From NCBI GenBank assembly GCA_003486675.1, contig DNGG01000505.1, positions 1-34,089 of the forward strand: DNA of 34,089 nt. The letters run 5' to 3'. The notes under the pieces are model-generated. The model was not told where the DNA came from and made no database searches. It saw only the letters and a program-made list of their open reading frames with translations. Shown in pieces: positions 8,449 to 16,615 of this stretch. The translations under genes and the position numbers were made by a program. This DNA comes from Cyanobacteria bacterium UBA11372. GTDB lineage: Bacteria; Cyanobacteriota; Cyanobacteriia; Cyanobacteriales; Aerosakkonemataceae. Position 1 is the stretch's first letter. Each line of letters starts with the position of its first letter.

Positions 8449-9417
8449 TCAAGATTGTACTAATGGTATCGGTTCCTTGACAGCAGAATCCCCTGATAGA
8501 GCGAGGTAGATGCCTACCAAAATTACGGCAAAGCCTAGCAAGTTTGAGAATGTTAATCCTTCAGAGAAAAACACCCAAGCACCGATTGCTGCTAACACTG
8601 GATCGAGCATGAGAAAGACGGCGACAAATCCCGATGACAAGCGATTGAGACTATAAACTAAAAGTCCTTGACCCACTACTTGGCAAATGATGGCAAGGCA
8701 AATAACTGACAGCCACCCTTGCCAGGTATAGGGGAAAAGTCCCTCTCCAGCGCTCAGGACAAAGGGTAAGGTTAACAAGGTAGCGATCGCAGAACACCCC
8801 AACATAATTGCGATCGCATTTAACCGGGTTTGCAGTTGCTCTAAAAGCAGCAAATAAATCCCAAAGCACAGCGCCGCCAGTAAAGCGGTAATATCACCAA
8901 TCAGTTTGTCGGGACTCAGTTGCAGGTCATTGATTCCCAAAGCGATCGATCCGCAAATGGCAATGCTCATACCGATGACAAATTTGCGATCGAATCGCTT
9001 ACCCCAAAGCAGCCATCCTCCCAAGCTCGTAAACAGCGGCGTAAAGTTTACCAGCACCGTTGCATTAGCAACGCTGGTTTGAGTTAAAGACCATGCCCAA
9101 AGTATCAAGTCAGCTGCTAAAAAAATTCCCACTCCCAACAACTGCAACAGCACCCAACCTGTATAGATTGAATTAGGTTGGGGTTGTTGTTCCATTTTTT
9201 GACTGCGCGTCCCACTCAATTTATGCCACAGCAGCATCACAATTGTGCTAATCCAAAAGCGATTAAACGCGGTAGAATAGGGACTAATTTCCTGTTCGCT
9301 CCATTTGATAAAAATGGCTGCCAAAGAGATGGAAATTAAGGCAACAATAAGACAAACCAGTGCCACTAATGTTTCGTTTTTGTCTGTGTTCAGTCGGGAT
9401 TCGAGTTGATGATTCAT
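8449..9417 (-). CDS. EamA/DMT-family transporter
   Basis: This 322-residue protein has ten predicted hydrophobic helices in two EamA repeats, the usual architecture and length of drug/metabolite exporters of the 10-TMS DMT superfamily. The first repeat begins with ALVCLIVALISISLAAIF and the second around GDITALLAALCFGIYLLLL. Conserved features include the Pro- and Asn-containing ANATVLVNFTPLFTSL stretch and RLSSGFVAVFLMLDPVLAA in the last third. It probably exports a small metabolite or amino acid across the inner membrane, but the substrate is unknown. A decayed copy of its last 33 codons lies at 16299-16397. The gene is flanked by repeats on both sides. Confidence 0.88.
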   Translation of the reverse strand: MNHQLESRLNTDKNETLVALVCLIVALISISLAAIFIKWSEQEISPYSTAFNRFWISTIVMLLWHKLSGTRSQKMEQQPQPNSIYTGWVLLQLLGVGIFLAADLILWAWSLTQTSVANATVLVNFTPLFTSLGGWLLWGKRFDRKFVIGMSIAICGSIALGINDLQLSPDKLIGDITALLAALCFGIYLLLLEQLQTRLNAIAIMLGCSAIATLLTLPFVLSAGEGLFPYTWQGWLSVICLAIICQVVGQGLLVYSLNRLSSGFVAVFLMLDPVLAAIGAWVFFSEGLTFSNLLGFAVILVGIYLALSGDSAVKEPIPLVQS

Positions 9418-9460
9418 TCCAGTTTAGATTTTCGATTGGTAGATTGACCTTTTTTAATAA

Positions 9461-9576
9461 GCTGAAAGTTTATTGGCAGCGGGGAGTCAGAAACCCGGTT
9501 TCTTCGTCAAGTTTGCTCAGAGAAACCGGGTTTCTTTGTGTAAGTCCTGTTAATGGGCTGACAGTTTATTGGCAGC
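9461..9576. mobile_element. Palindromic element flanked by 20-bp direct repeats
   Basis: Matching 20-bp direct repeats occur at 9461-9480 and 9557-9576 (19 of 20 identical). The second is the 3' end of the arginase-family pseudogene. Between them lies a perfect 15-bp inverted repeat, AGAAACCCGGTTTCT (9489-9503) and its complement (9521-9535), with a 17-nt loop. The AGAAACCGGGTTTC motif recurs at 34023. The arrangement resembles an inserted mobile palindrome with a long target duplication. Confidence 0.6.
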
Positions 9577-10335
9577 AGTTCCTAAAATCCCAAAAGCACT
9601 TTGTGCCATGGGATTTTCCCGTTCAATTTCCCAGCAGCAAACTTTCCCTTGTTGGATTAAGCTAGAGATTAATTGACCAGCTTTTGTATCCGTCAATCCC
9701 CCCGCTACAGGGGTTCCCGTGCCTTCAGACACGATTGCCGGAGCCATGCTATCAACGTCAAAGCAAAGGTACATGCGATCGCCACCTTCTAACCTCTCCA
9801 TTACCTTTCGCACCAATTGAGGTACGCCTTTTTCCCGCACTTCTGCGGTGGTAAAGTTCTTGACGTTATGCTTTGCGATTAATAGTCTTGTTCCGGTTCG
9901 GTATCTCGAACGGTGATGTAGACCAAATCATTATAACTTAATTTCGGTGCAATTCCTCCTAAGTTTTTTATCTTGTGCCAATATTCAACCGTTTTCGGAT
10001 TGGGTGAGTTGATTTGGCACTCTAATATCATCTCCCCTAGCATCGGTTGTATATAGTAGCTTTTGCAAAAACTGTCTTTTTCCCTCTCACCTGCTCAGCT
10101 GCTAGCCAAACGCAACCGATGCCACCGGACACGATATTATGCGATCGCGGTGGCGACAGGCATCCCGTGCATATTGCCCGCAGGTGTAGTATAGGGTGTG
10201 TGAATATCTGTATGAGCGTCTATCCAAACTACCCCCAGCCTGGTTTGAGGAAACGCCATTTTAATCCCAGCGATCGTTCCTCCTGCGGTGCTGCGATCGC
10301 CGCAGATAACTACGGGAAGGGTTTCGTTTTTTCAG
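9550..10335 (-). pseudogene. Arginase/agmatinase-family remnant
   Basis: Three blocks read in order along the minus strand. Block 1 (about 10335-10140) encodes LPVVICGDRSTAGGTIAG, then WIDAHTDIHTP and GNMHGMP. Block 2 (about 10022-9890) encodes NLGGIAPKLSYNDLVYITV. Block 3 (about 9890-9550) encodes CFDVDSMAPA and GTGTPVAGGLT. DAHTD and DVD are the ureohydrolase manganese motifs. Four lesions are visible: the N-terminal third is missing, with a TGA just before block 1; the family GGDHS motif is CGDRS, losing the metal-binding His; a 117-bp insertion brings an in-frame TAA; and a frameshift occurs near 9885. The original enzyme would have hydrolysed a guanidino or formimino substrate. It is certainly non-functional as a whole. 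Confidence 0.8.
10023..10139. mobile_element. 117-bp MITE-like element inside the arginase remnant
   Basis: Terminal inverted repeats of 27 bp (10023-10049 and 10113-10139) match at 22 positions, with TAATATC at the outer end and GCATCGGTTG at the inner end. It interrupts the coding blocks without shifting their frame (117 = 39 codons) but brings a TAA. It has no coding capacity. A second element of exactly the same length and matching arms lies at 18890-19006. Confidence 0.7.
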
Positions 10336-10339
10336 GCAT

Positions 10340-10376
10340 TTTTTAATAAATTTTTTATTCTAAAGTTTTGTGAATT
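10340..10376. repeat. 37-bp AT-rich repeat downstream of SpoIIE gene 1
   Basis: This stretch (…AATTTTTT…CTAAAGTTTTGT…) matches 16440-16476 at roughly 32 of 37 positions. Both copies lie downstream of a SpoIIE-phosphatase gene and upstream, in coordinates, of its stop. They support a shared origin of the two loci. Confidence 0.55.
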
Positions 10377-10470
10377 AGGACTTACGCAACTGGCACATAG
10401 AGTAGGGTGCTTAACTGAGCCCAAACCCTCAATAATCGCTGTATAACCAACGTCTTTTTCAGTCAGCTAT

Positions 10471-13400
10471 CTACTTCTGTTTCAATACCACCAAAGTAAT
10501 ATCATCAAAAAGTTTTTGCTCCCCAATATGCCGTCGCAGATCATCTATTACTGCTTGTCGGATTTCTTGTGGCGATCGCGCAGAATTTAACCTGACGATT
10601 TCACATAACCGTTCCACTCCATATAGCTGGAAATTAATATTTTCCGCTTCCGTAATTCCATCGGTGTATAACACCACCACATCCCCCAGATTAAGTTGCA
10701 CTTGTTCGGAAGCAATGAAATCAGCAATCTCCTCATCCAAGCCAATGGGAAAGCCGAGATTTATTGTATCAATCCGCTCGACTTCACCCCCAGCACGCAC
10801 CACAATTATCTCTTCATGTTGCCCGCTGATTTTCAAAATGCCGTCGCCATAATCTAAAAGAGCCAACGTTAGGTTTTTATCGGGGTTGATGCGCTGTAGG
10901 TTGTGATAAATCGTGCGGTTGAGAATATCCAAAAATTGCACTGAATCGGTTTGGTTACTTTCCTGTAAAGTGCGAACTGCGGTTTGTGTCATCAGCATCA
11001 ACACGCCACTTTCTAAACCATGTCCGGTGACATCGCCAATGCTAATTTTGACTTGGCCATTCTGTTGCAGTACGTCGTAGTAGTCGCCGCCCACTTCATC
11101 GGCAGGTTGCATAAAACCAGCGATTTCTAATCCCTCAATTGACTCTAATTCCGACTGCTTGGGTAGAATCATCTGTTGCAGTTTGCGCGTTACCTCTAAC
11201 TCGGCACTCATGCGGAGATTTTCTTCTTTGAGGCGTGAGTTGAGTGCCATAATTTCTTGGTTAGCTGCGGCGAGTTGGGCAGTACGTTCTTTAACTTGCT
11301 CTTCTAGGGTGCGATTGTATTCGGCGATTAATTTCTCGGCTTGTTTGTGTTGCGTGATGTCGGTAAAGGCAGCGATCGCATAAACAATTTTGCCCGTTTC
11401 ATCCAAAATTGGCGTGCTGGAAATTTCCAATGAGATAATTTTATTGGGGTGGTGCAGTTCGAGATCGTCTGCCGTCGCAGGTTCGCCAGAAAGCGATCGC
11501 GCGATTGGTAATTGGTCAATGGGATACAAATGATTAGTTCCAGCGCGATAAACTTGATATGTCTCTGACAATTGCTCGGTTTCGGCTTCCGGTATAAGTT
11601 TTATACCCAGCAACTCCTGTGCTGTTTGATTGGCGTAGTAGAGTTGTCCAGTTGGTTGGTGAACAGATACACCCACAGGCATTGCTTCCAGGTACTGAGT
11701 CAACCGTCTTTCGCTGGCGGTGACTTCTTCATAAAGTTTGGCATTAGCAATCGAGATGGCGGCTTGACTAGATAAGATGTTTAAAACTGCCAACCTATCG
11801 GTTGTAAATGCCTTCGTAGTTAAATTATTTTCTAAATACAGAATCCCTAGGAGTTTACCCTGATTGACAATGGGGGTACAGAGGAGTGATTTTGGTTGAT
11901 TAGCAATGATGTAGGAGTCAGCATAAAAGCTATTTTGGGCATCAGGATTGTCGAGTACCAGAGTTTCGCGGGTGCGATAGACGTAGTTAATTAAACTAAC
12001 AGGAATTTCCTGGCTTTGTTCGACTCCAATCGATTGGAGTACCGTGATGTCCCCACCAGCAACACCAGTTGCCTCAATCACCAAATTAGCGGCCTGGGAT
12101 AAAATCAAAGCGGATTTAGAAGCTCCAGCATTTTCTAGCACAACTCGCATCAAAATAGAGAGCAATTTATCCAGATGAATTTCACTAGAGAGAGCTTGAG
12201 AGGCTTTCAGTACCGTTGCCAAGTCTAGAACATCTGAACTGCCCGAACTTGAACTCCTGGAGGTGACGGTTGGCGTGAGCGTTGGGAAAATTGTTTCCCC
12301 TAGTTTTGGCGTTTTTGCCTGAACGAGAATGGGAGCAAGTAATTGGGGATAGCGTTTTTCTAAATCTGCAACTTTTGCCTTGGCTCCCCAACGAGCATAG
12401 CAGTAGTAGGCATTAGTTAGGTAAGTTTGGGCAATCGTTTGTTTGCCCCAACCTAGATAAAATTTGGCAGCGAGTTCGTTAGCGAGAGCTTCTTCGTTGA
12501 CGTACTTGTTTTCTTGGGCTAATGCTATAGCGCGATCGTAGCAGTCCATTGCCTCTACATTTTCGCCAAGAACTCGGTGACGCTCTGCTTCTACTAAATT
12601 AAATTTATGTGCGTGATTCATCGGAGCATGATGCGCCAATTTCTGCATCTTTGCCTGGTTGTCTGCTACTTGTTTGAGCAGGTTCTTTTGCTGCAATTCA
12701 TCGACATTGGCATACACTGCCATTGCTGTCAGAGACTCGTAGAAATAGAATACAGGCACGGTGATAAATCCTGGCGCTCCTGCCAAATACTGCTTGCCTG
12801 TAGCCGCATTTTCGACGGCTTGATAAAAATCTTCAAATAAATAACAAAGAATTAGTTTATGTACATATAAATAGTGTAGTCCTAGAATGACATTGGCTTC
12901 AGTCAGGAGCGGTAAAAATTTATCTTCATTATAAATTTTACCTAACAAACGACAGGGATTTTCAGCCTGTCCTAGCAAATTAAGCACTACTTGCCAAAAG
13001 ATTTGAGTAAAGTTTAGTGTTGTTTCTTGCTTGAGGTTATCCAACACTTGACTGTAGTCTCTCATTTCTTGTTCTAGTTCAGTCAGTTCCCGTCCCATTA
13101 AATAGGAATATTGACACTTACTTTTAACGCAATAACCAACGAATTCTAAATCGCCAGTTTCTAATGCACTGTGATAGCCTTCTGAAAAAAGTGGCAAGGT
13201 TTCCCTCATATGATACTTGCCGTGCATAATCAAAGCTGCAACGATGAAATATACTTTACTTTTAAGTTCTTTGTTATTGAATTTTGCTATCAAACCCACA
13301 GCCAGTTTGCCAAATAGATCGGCAGTTTCAATATCTCCAACTACTCCATTTAATATAATGCCGTAATTAGCATAAAAAAACGGAGACCACGGCGCATTAC

Positions 13401-16257
13401 CATATTGAATAGATAAATTAACTGAGGAACATGTCATTAACGGAAACAGGGTAGGAGCCGCAATAAAAACAGCAGGAGCTATACTCGATAAAATCCTCAT
13501 TACTGCTAGCTTTTCCGGAGATGTCATGTTCGGTAATTCAATTAAATCCTGGATATTTCTGCTAGCACAGAGTGCAGCGGTTTCCTCCAATCCTCTTTGA
13601 ATATCCAACTGGCTGGGATCCTCTGGAAAGCTTACTCCTAGCTGCTGCAGTACTTGTAACCCAATATTGAGAGCCTCTAGTAGTTTATTCTGACCTGCAT
13701 AAGCTTGAATTTTCACTTCATAGACTTTCTGTTTATCCAGAATAGTATTGGCTGCTTGCAGAACAACTTCTGCCAATTGCTCCATCCGCTCGAGATCGCT
13801 GTTAAGGTACGCTGTCTCCACTCCTGACTCATAGAGTGCCAGGGTTAAATCATACTGAGTTTGCCAACTATTAGAAACTAGAAGTTCCATCCCCACAGTT
13901 GAATACTTTTGAGCTGCTGCATAAGCTGTAGAAGTCTTAGCTTTACGTCCGGCAATTAAATTTAATTGAGCTAATTCATCTCGTTCAGTCTGAGAGTCAA
14001 TTAAATCCACCCCAATATTCAACTGGTTGACAATATCAAAAATCTTTTCTTCTCGTTCTTCTTCGGTCGTATTACTCAACAGCAGTCGCCCAATTTTCCA
14101 GTGGGTTGCCTGTTTTTGGTTTTCGGGAATCAGAAAATAAGCCGCTTGTTGGACGCGGTCGTGCAAAAACCTGTAGGGGACGGAAAACTCCGATGTTTGT
14201 TTAACTTCAACTGCTTCAGAATCCTGAAATAATTTGTAAAATTCACTAATAGGAATAATCAACCCTTCTTGCAATGCTCTCCACAGGTCAGCCGCCGTCT
14301 CGACCAGGGATTTCTCATGGACAATGGCGAGAGTGGCTAAGTCAAATTGGTTGCCAATGCAAGCGGCTAACTTCAAGACTTCCTGAGTATTCTGGGGCAG
14401 CTTTTGCAATTGAGTTGCCATAAACTCGACCACATCATCGCTGACAGCTAGTGCCCTGACTTTGGCAATGTCGCACTGCCAATAGCCCATACTAAAATCA
14501 AAGAAGATTAACCCTGAATCATGGAGAGATTTGAGGAATTGATTGCTAAAGAAAGGATTGCCTTTGGTTTTGGTTAAAACCAGCTTCGTTAAAGGAACTG
14601 CTCGCTTTGGCGGACAGGAAAGAGTATCGGCAATCAGGCGGTTTAAGGAAGATTGGTCTAGGGGTGCTAAAGTAATTTGATTGACTGTCGCCTGAGTCCG
14701 AATCTCATCCAAGGTCAGCACCAACGGGTGTGCTGGAAATACTTCATTATCTCGATAAGCTCCTAACAATAAAAGATGGTGAGTATCCCCTTTACTCATC
14801 AACAACTGCATCAACTTCAGAGAAGCAGAATCTGCCCACTGCAAGTCATCTAAGAAAATGACTAGGGGATGCTCTTTGGTTGCGAACACTCGGATAAACT
14901 TCTCAAACAGCAAATTGAAGCGATTTTGGGCAGCAGTTCCCTCGAGTTCTGGCACTTCTGGCTGCTTGCCAATCAATAGCTCTAATTCTGGGATGACATC
15001 AATAATTACCTGAGAGTTTTCACCCAAAGCTGCCAATATTTTGGCTTTCCACGTTGCTAAAGAGGCAGTACTTTCGGTGAGCAATTGCCGCATCAAATTC
15101 TGAAATGTCTGCACCCAAGCAGAGAAGGGAATATCGCGTTTGAACTGGTCAAATTTCCCTTTAATGAAGTAACCTCGTTGCCGCACAATCGGTTTATGAA
15201 CTTCATTAACTACAGCAGTTTTTCCAATCCCCGAAAAACCTGCTACTAACATCATCTCAGTGCTTCCAGAGCTAACTCTGTCAAAGGCAGCTAACAGGGT
15301 TGCCACTTCTGTTTCTCTGCCATAAAGTTTTTCGGGAATCGTGAAGCGATCGCAGATATCCCTTTGTGCCAATTCAAACAGATTAATACTGCCTGTAGCT
15401 GAGTATTGTTCTAAACACCTTTGCAGGTCGTGCTTGATGCCAAAAGCTGATTGATAGCGCTCCTCAGCCGTTTTCGCCATCAATTTCATCACCATATCAT
15501 TCAATACCTGCGGGATGGCGGGATTGATTTCGATTGGGGGCGTCGGGTGTCTGGCAATGTGACAGTGGAGTAACTCGAGTGGATCGTTCGACTGGAAGGG
15601 AAGTTTTTCGGTGAGCAGTTGGTAGAACGTTACCCCTAGAGAGTAAAAGTCGGTGCGGTAGTCGATACCCCGATTCATCCTTCCTGTCTGTTCCGGGGAT
15701 ATATACGCTAGCGTTCCTTCCAACATATTGGGGTTAGTAATCTCCTGGTTCTCTCTCGGTAAGAGTGAGGAGATACTGAAGTCAATTAGTTTTACCTCTT
15801 TGGTTTGGGGGTTAATTAGAATATTCTGGGGTTTGATATCTTTGTGAATAACTCGGTTGTGATAGAGTCCTTCTAGAGTTTGAACAATTTGGATAGCAAT
15901 ATGGAGAAATTCGCTTAAGATACCAGGAGCGGTAAATGGGGAATTTTCCCCATCACCTAAAGAGGTGATGTACTCAGAAAGGGAAATGCCGCCAAAGTCC
16001 TCCATCACCAGTACAAAACCATTGCGGTAGGTTTCTAAACTCAGATGCTTGATCGCTCCCGGCAAATCGAGATTTTTGCCAATGGTATACTGATTGCGGA
16101 ACTGCACCAGTTCATTGAAGGTGGGATACTCATTCAATAGTAGTTTGAGTACCACTGCTGTTTGGTCTGATTCACAAATTGCCCGATGAACCTGGGTTCT
16201 GGAACCTGAATACAACTGCTGGGTGACGCGATAGCCAGGAATTGCGATCGTACTCAT
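10471..16257 (-). CDS. Ser/Thr kinase-AAA-GAF-PAS-SpoIIE phosphatase fusion
   Basis: This 1928-residue signalling protein joins opposing activities in one chain. Residues about 7-270 are a protein kinase with HKDIKPQNIL (about 137-146), LIDFS in place of DFG, and SPEQ. An AAA/NACHT-like ATPase follows, with Walker A GFSGIGKT (about 339-346) and LDDLQWAD (about 467-474). A long helical TPR-like region fills 700-1300, then a GAF domain (about 1345-1505), a PAS domain (about 1515-1640), a coiled coil, and a SpoIIE/PP2C phosphatase (about 1690-1925) with GGDYYDV, GDVTGHGLESG, LYTDG and FDDITLVVL. The front end matches the cyanobacterial HstK-type family, which usually ends in a histidine kinase; here the output is a phosphatase. 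DFS seems, from memory, to be common in this family. The phosphatase domain closely resembles that at 16616-18733. Confidence 0.9.
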   Translation of the reverse strand: MSTIAIPGYRVTQQLYSGSRTQVHRAICESDQTAVVLKLLLNEYPTFNELVQFRNQYTIGKNLDLPGAIKHLSLETYRNGFVLVMEDFGGISLSEYITSLGDGENSPFTAPGILSEFLHIAIQIVQTLEGLYHNRVIHKDIKPQNILINPQTKEVKLIDFSISSLLPRENQEITNPNMLEGTLAYISPEQTGRMNRGIDYRTDFYSLGVTFYQLLTEKLPFQSNDPLELLHCHIARHPTPPIEINPAIPQVLNDMVMKLMAKTAEERYQSAFGIKHDLQRCLEQYSATGSINLFELAQRDICDRFTIPEKLYGRETEVATLLAAFDRVSSGSTEMMLVAGFSGIGKTAVVNEVHKPIVRQRGYFIKGKFDQFKRDIPFSAWVQTFQNLMRQLLTESTASLATWKAKILAALGENSQVIIDVIPELELLIGKQPEVPELEGTAAQNRFNLLFEKFIRVFATKEHPLVIFLDDLQWADSASLKLMQLLMSKGDTHHLLLLGAYRDNEVFPAHPLVLTLDEIRTQATVNQITLAPLDQSSLNRLIADTLSCPPKRAVPLTKLVLTKTKGNPFFSNQFLKSLHDSGLIFFDFSMGYWQCDIAKVRALAVSDDVVEFMATQLQKLPQNTQEVLKLAACIGNQFDLATLAIVHEKSLVETAADLWRALQEGLIIPISEFYKLFQDSEAVEVKQTSEFSVPYRFLHDRVQQAAYFLIPENQKQATHWKIGRLLLSNTTEEEREEKIFDIVNQLNIGVDLIDSQTERDELAQLNLIAGRKAKTSTAYAAAQKYSTVGMELLVSNSWQTQYDLTLALYESGVETAYLNSDLERMEQLAEVVLQAANTILDKQKVYEVKIQAYAGQNKLLEALNIGLQVLQQLGVSFPEDPSQLDIQRGLEETAALCASRNIQDLIELPNMTSPEKLAVMRILSSIAPAVFIAAPTLFPLMTCSSVNLSIQYGNAPWSPFFYANYGIILNGVVGDIETADLFGKLAVGLIAKFNNKELKSKVYFIVAALIMHGKYHMRETLPLFSEGYHSALETGDLEFVGYCVKSKCQYSYLMGRELTELEQEMRDYSQVLDNLKQETTLNFTQIFWQVVLNLLGQAENPCRLLGKIYNEDKFLPLLTEANVILGLHYLYVHKLILCYLFEDFYQAVENAATGKQYLAGAPGFITVPVFYFYESLTAMAVYANVDELQQKNLLKQVADNQAKMQKLAHHAPMNHAHKFNLVEAERHRVLGENVEAMDCYDRAIALAQENKYVNEEALANELAAKFYLGWGKQTIAQTYLTNAYYCYARWGAKAKVADLEKRYPQLLAPILVQAKTPKLGETIFPTLTPTVTSRSSSSGSSDVLDLATVLKASQALSSEIHLDKLLSILMRVVLENAGASKSALILSQAANLVIEATGVAGGDITVLQSIGVEQSQEIPVSLINYVYRTRETLVLDNPDAQNSFYADSYIIANQPKSLLCTPIVNQGKLLGILYLENNLTTKAFTTDRLAVLNILSSQAAISIANAKLYEEVTASERRLTQYLEAMPVGVSVHQPTGQLYYANQTAQELLGIKLIPEAETEQLSETYQVYRAGTNHLYPIDQLPIARSLSGEPATADDLELHHPNKIISLEISSTPILDETGKIVYAIAAFTDITQHKQAEKLIAEYNRTLEEQVKERTAQLAAANQEIMALNSRLKEENLRMSAELEVTRKLQQMILPKQSELESIEGLEIAGFMQPADEVGGDYYDVLQQNGQVKISIGDVTGHGLESGVLMLMTQTAVRTLQESNQTDSVQFLDILNRTIYHNLQRINPDKNLTLALLDYGDGILKISGQHEEIIVVRAGGEVERIDTINLGFPIGLDEEIADFIASEQVQLNLGDVVVLYTDGITEAENINFQLYGVERLCEIVRLNSARSPQEIRQAVIDDLRRHIGEQKLFDDITLVVLKQK

Positions 16258-16298
16258 AGTTATTCAATCTTATAAGCTACTATCTTTTTTATTAGCAA

Positions 16299-16397
16299 TT
16301 AGCCAATCGCTGACGATTGCACTAATCGTATCTGTTCCTTGACAGCAGAATCCCCTGATAGCACCAAGTAGATGCCCAGCAAAATTACGGCAAAGGC
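16299..16397 (-). pseudogene. C-terminal fragment of an EamA transporter
   Basis: The minus strand encodes 32 residues containing AVILLGIYLVLSGDSAVKE. These align with the end of the intact EamA protein at 8449-9417 (AVILVGIYLALSGDSAVKE), and the DNA is roughly 85% identical over about 100 bp. The copy reads past the original stop position to a TAA at 16299-16301. No N-terminal part is present. It marks a partial duplication of the EamA region next to the second SpoIIE gene. Confidence 0.8.
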
Positions 16398-16439
16398 TTC
16401 CCTGGAAAATTTATCATAACATTATACAGTGTTTATGAT

Positions 16440-16476
16440 TTTTTTAATAGATTTTTTGAGCTAAAGTTTTGTTAAT
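16440..16476. repeat. 37-bp AT-rich repeat downstream of SpoIIE gene 2
   Basis: This is the partner of 10340-10376, about 86% identical by eye. It lies between the EamA fragment and the CHASE2-SpoIIE stop codon, the same relative place as the first copy. Confidence 0.55.
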
Positions 16477-16615
16477 TTTCTCTAACGCTCGGAAAGCCGA
16501 TGACGATTGCAATCATCAAGGCGAATAGCAGCCCTTTGCTCATGGGAATATTTTCCAGATCTACCAGCGATTAGCTATTAGCCAAGTTAGGTTAGTTACA
16601 CTTTAAAGATCGATC

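Larger units (their letters stand above)
16258..16615. other. Intergenic region with gene debris
   Basis: This 358-bp stretch holds the EamA fragment (16299-16397) and the AT-rich repeat (16440-16476). Upstream signals for the 1928-residue protein should lie near 16258-16300, but none is clear. I see no convincing complete gene. Confidence 0.6.

Noticed and set aside
10047..10346. 99-residue plus-strand frame across the MITE and arginase remnant
   Set aside because: The minus strand carries recognisable ureohydrolase motifs here; the plus frame is chance.
16472..16543. 23-codon hydrophobic frame (MSKGLLFALMIAIVIGF…) on the minus strand
   Set aside because: It lies in gene debris next to the EamA fragment with no clear ribosome site. 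It could be a membrane micropeptide, but nothing beyond hydrophobicity supports it.
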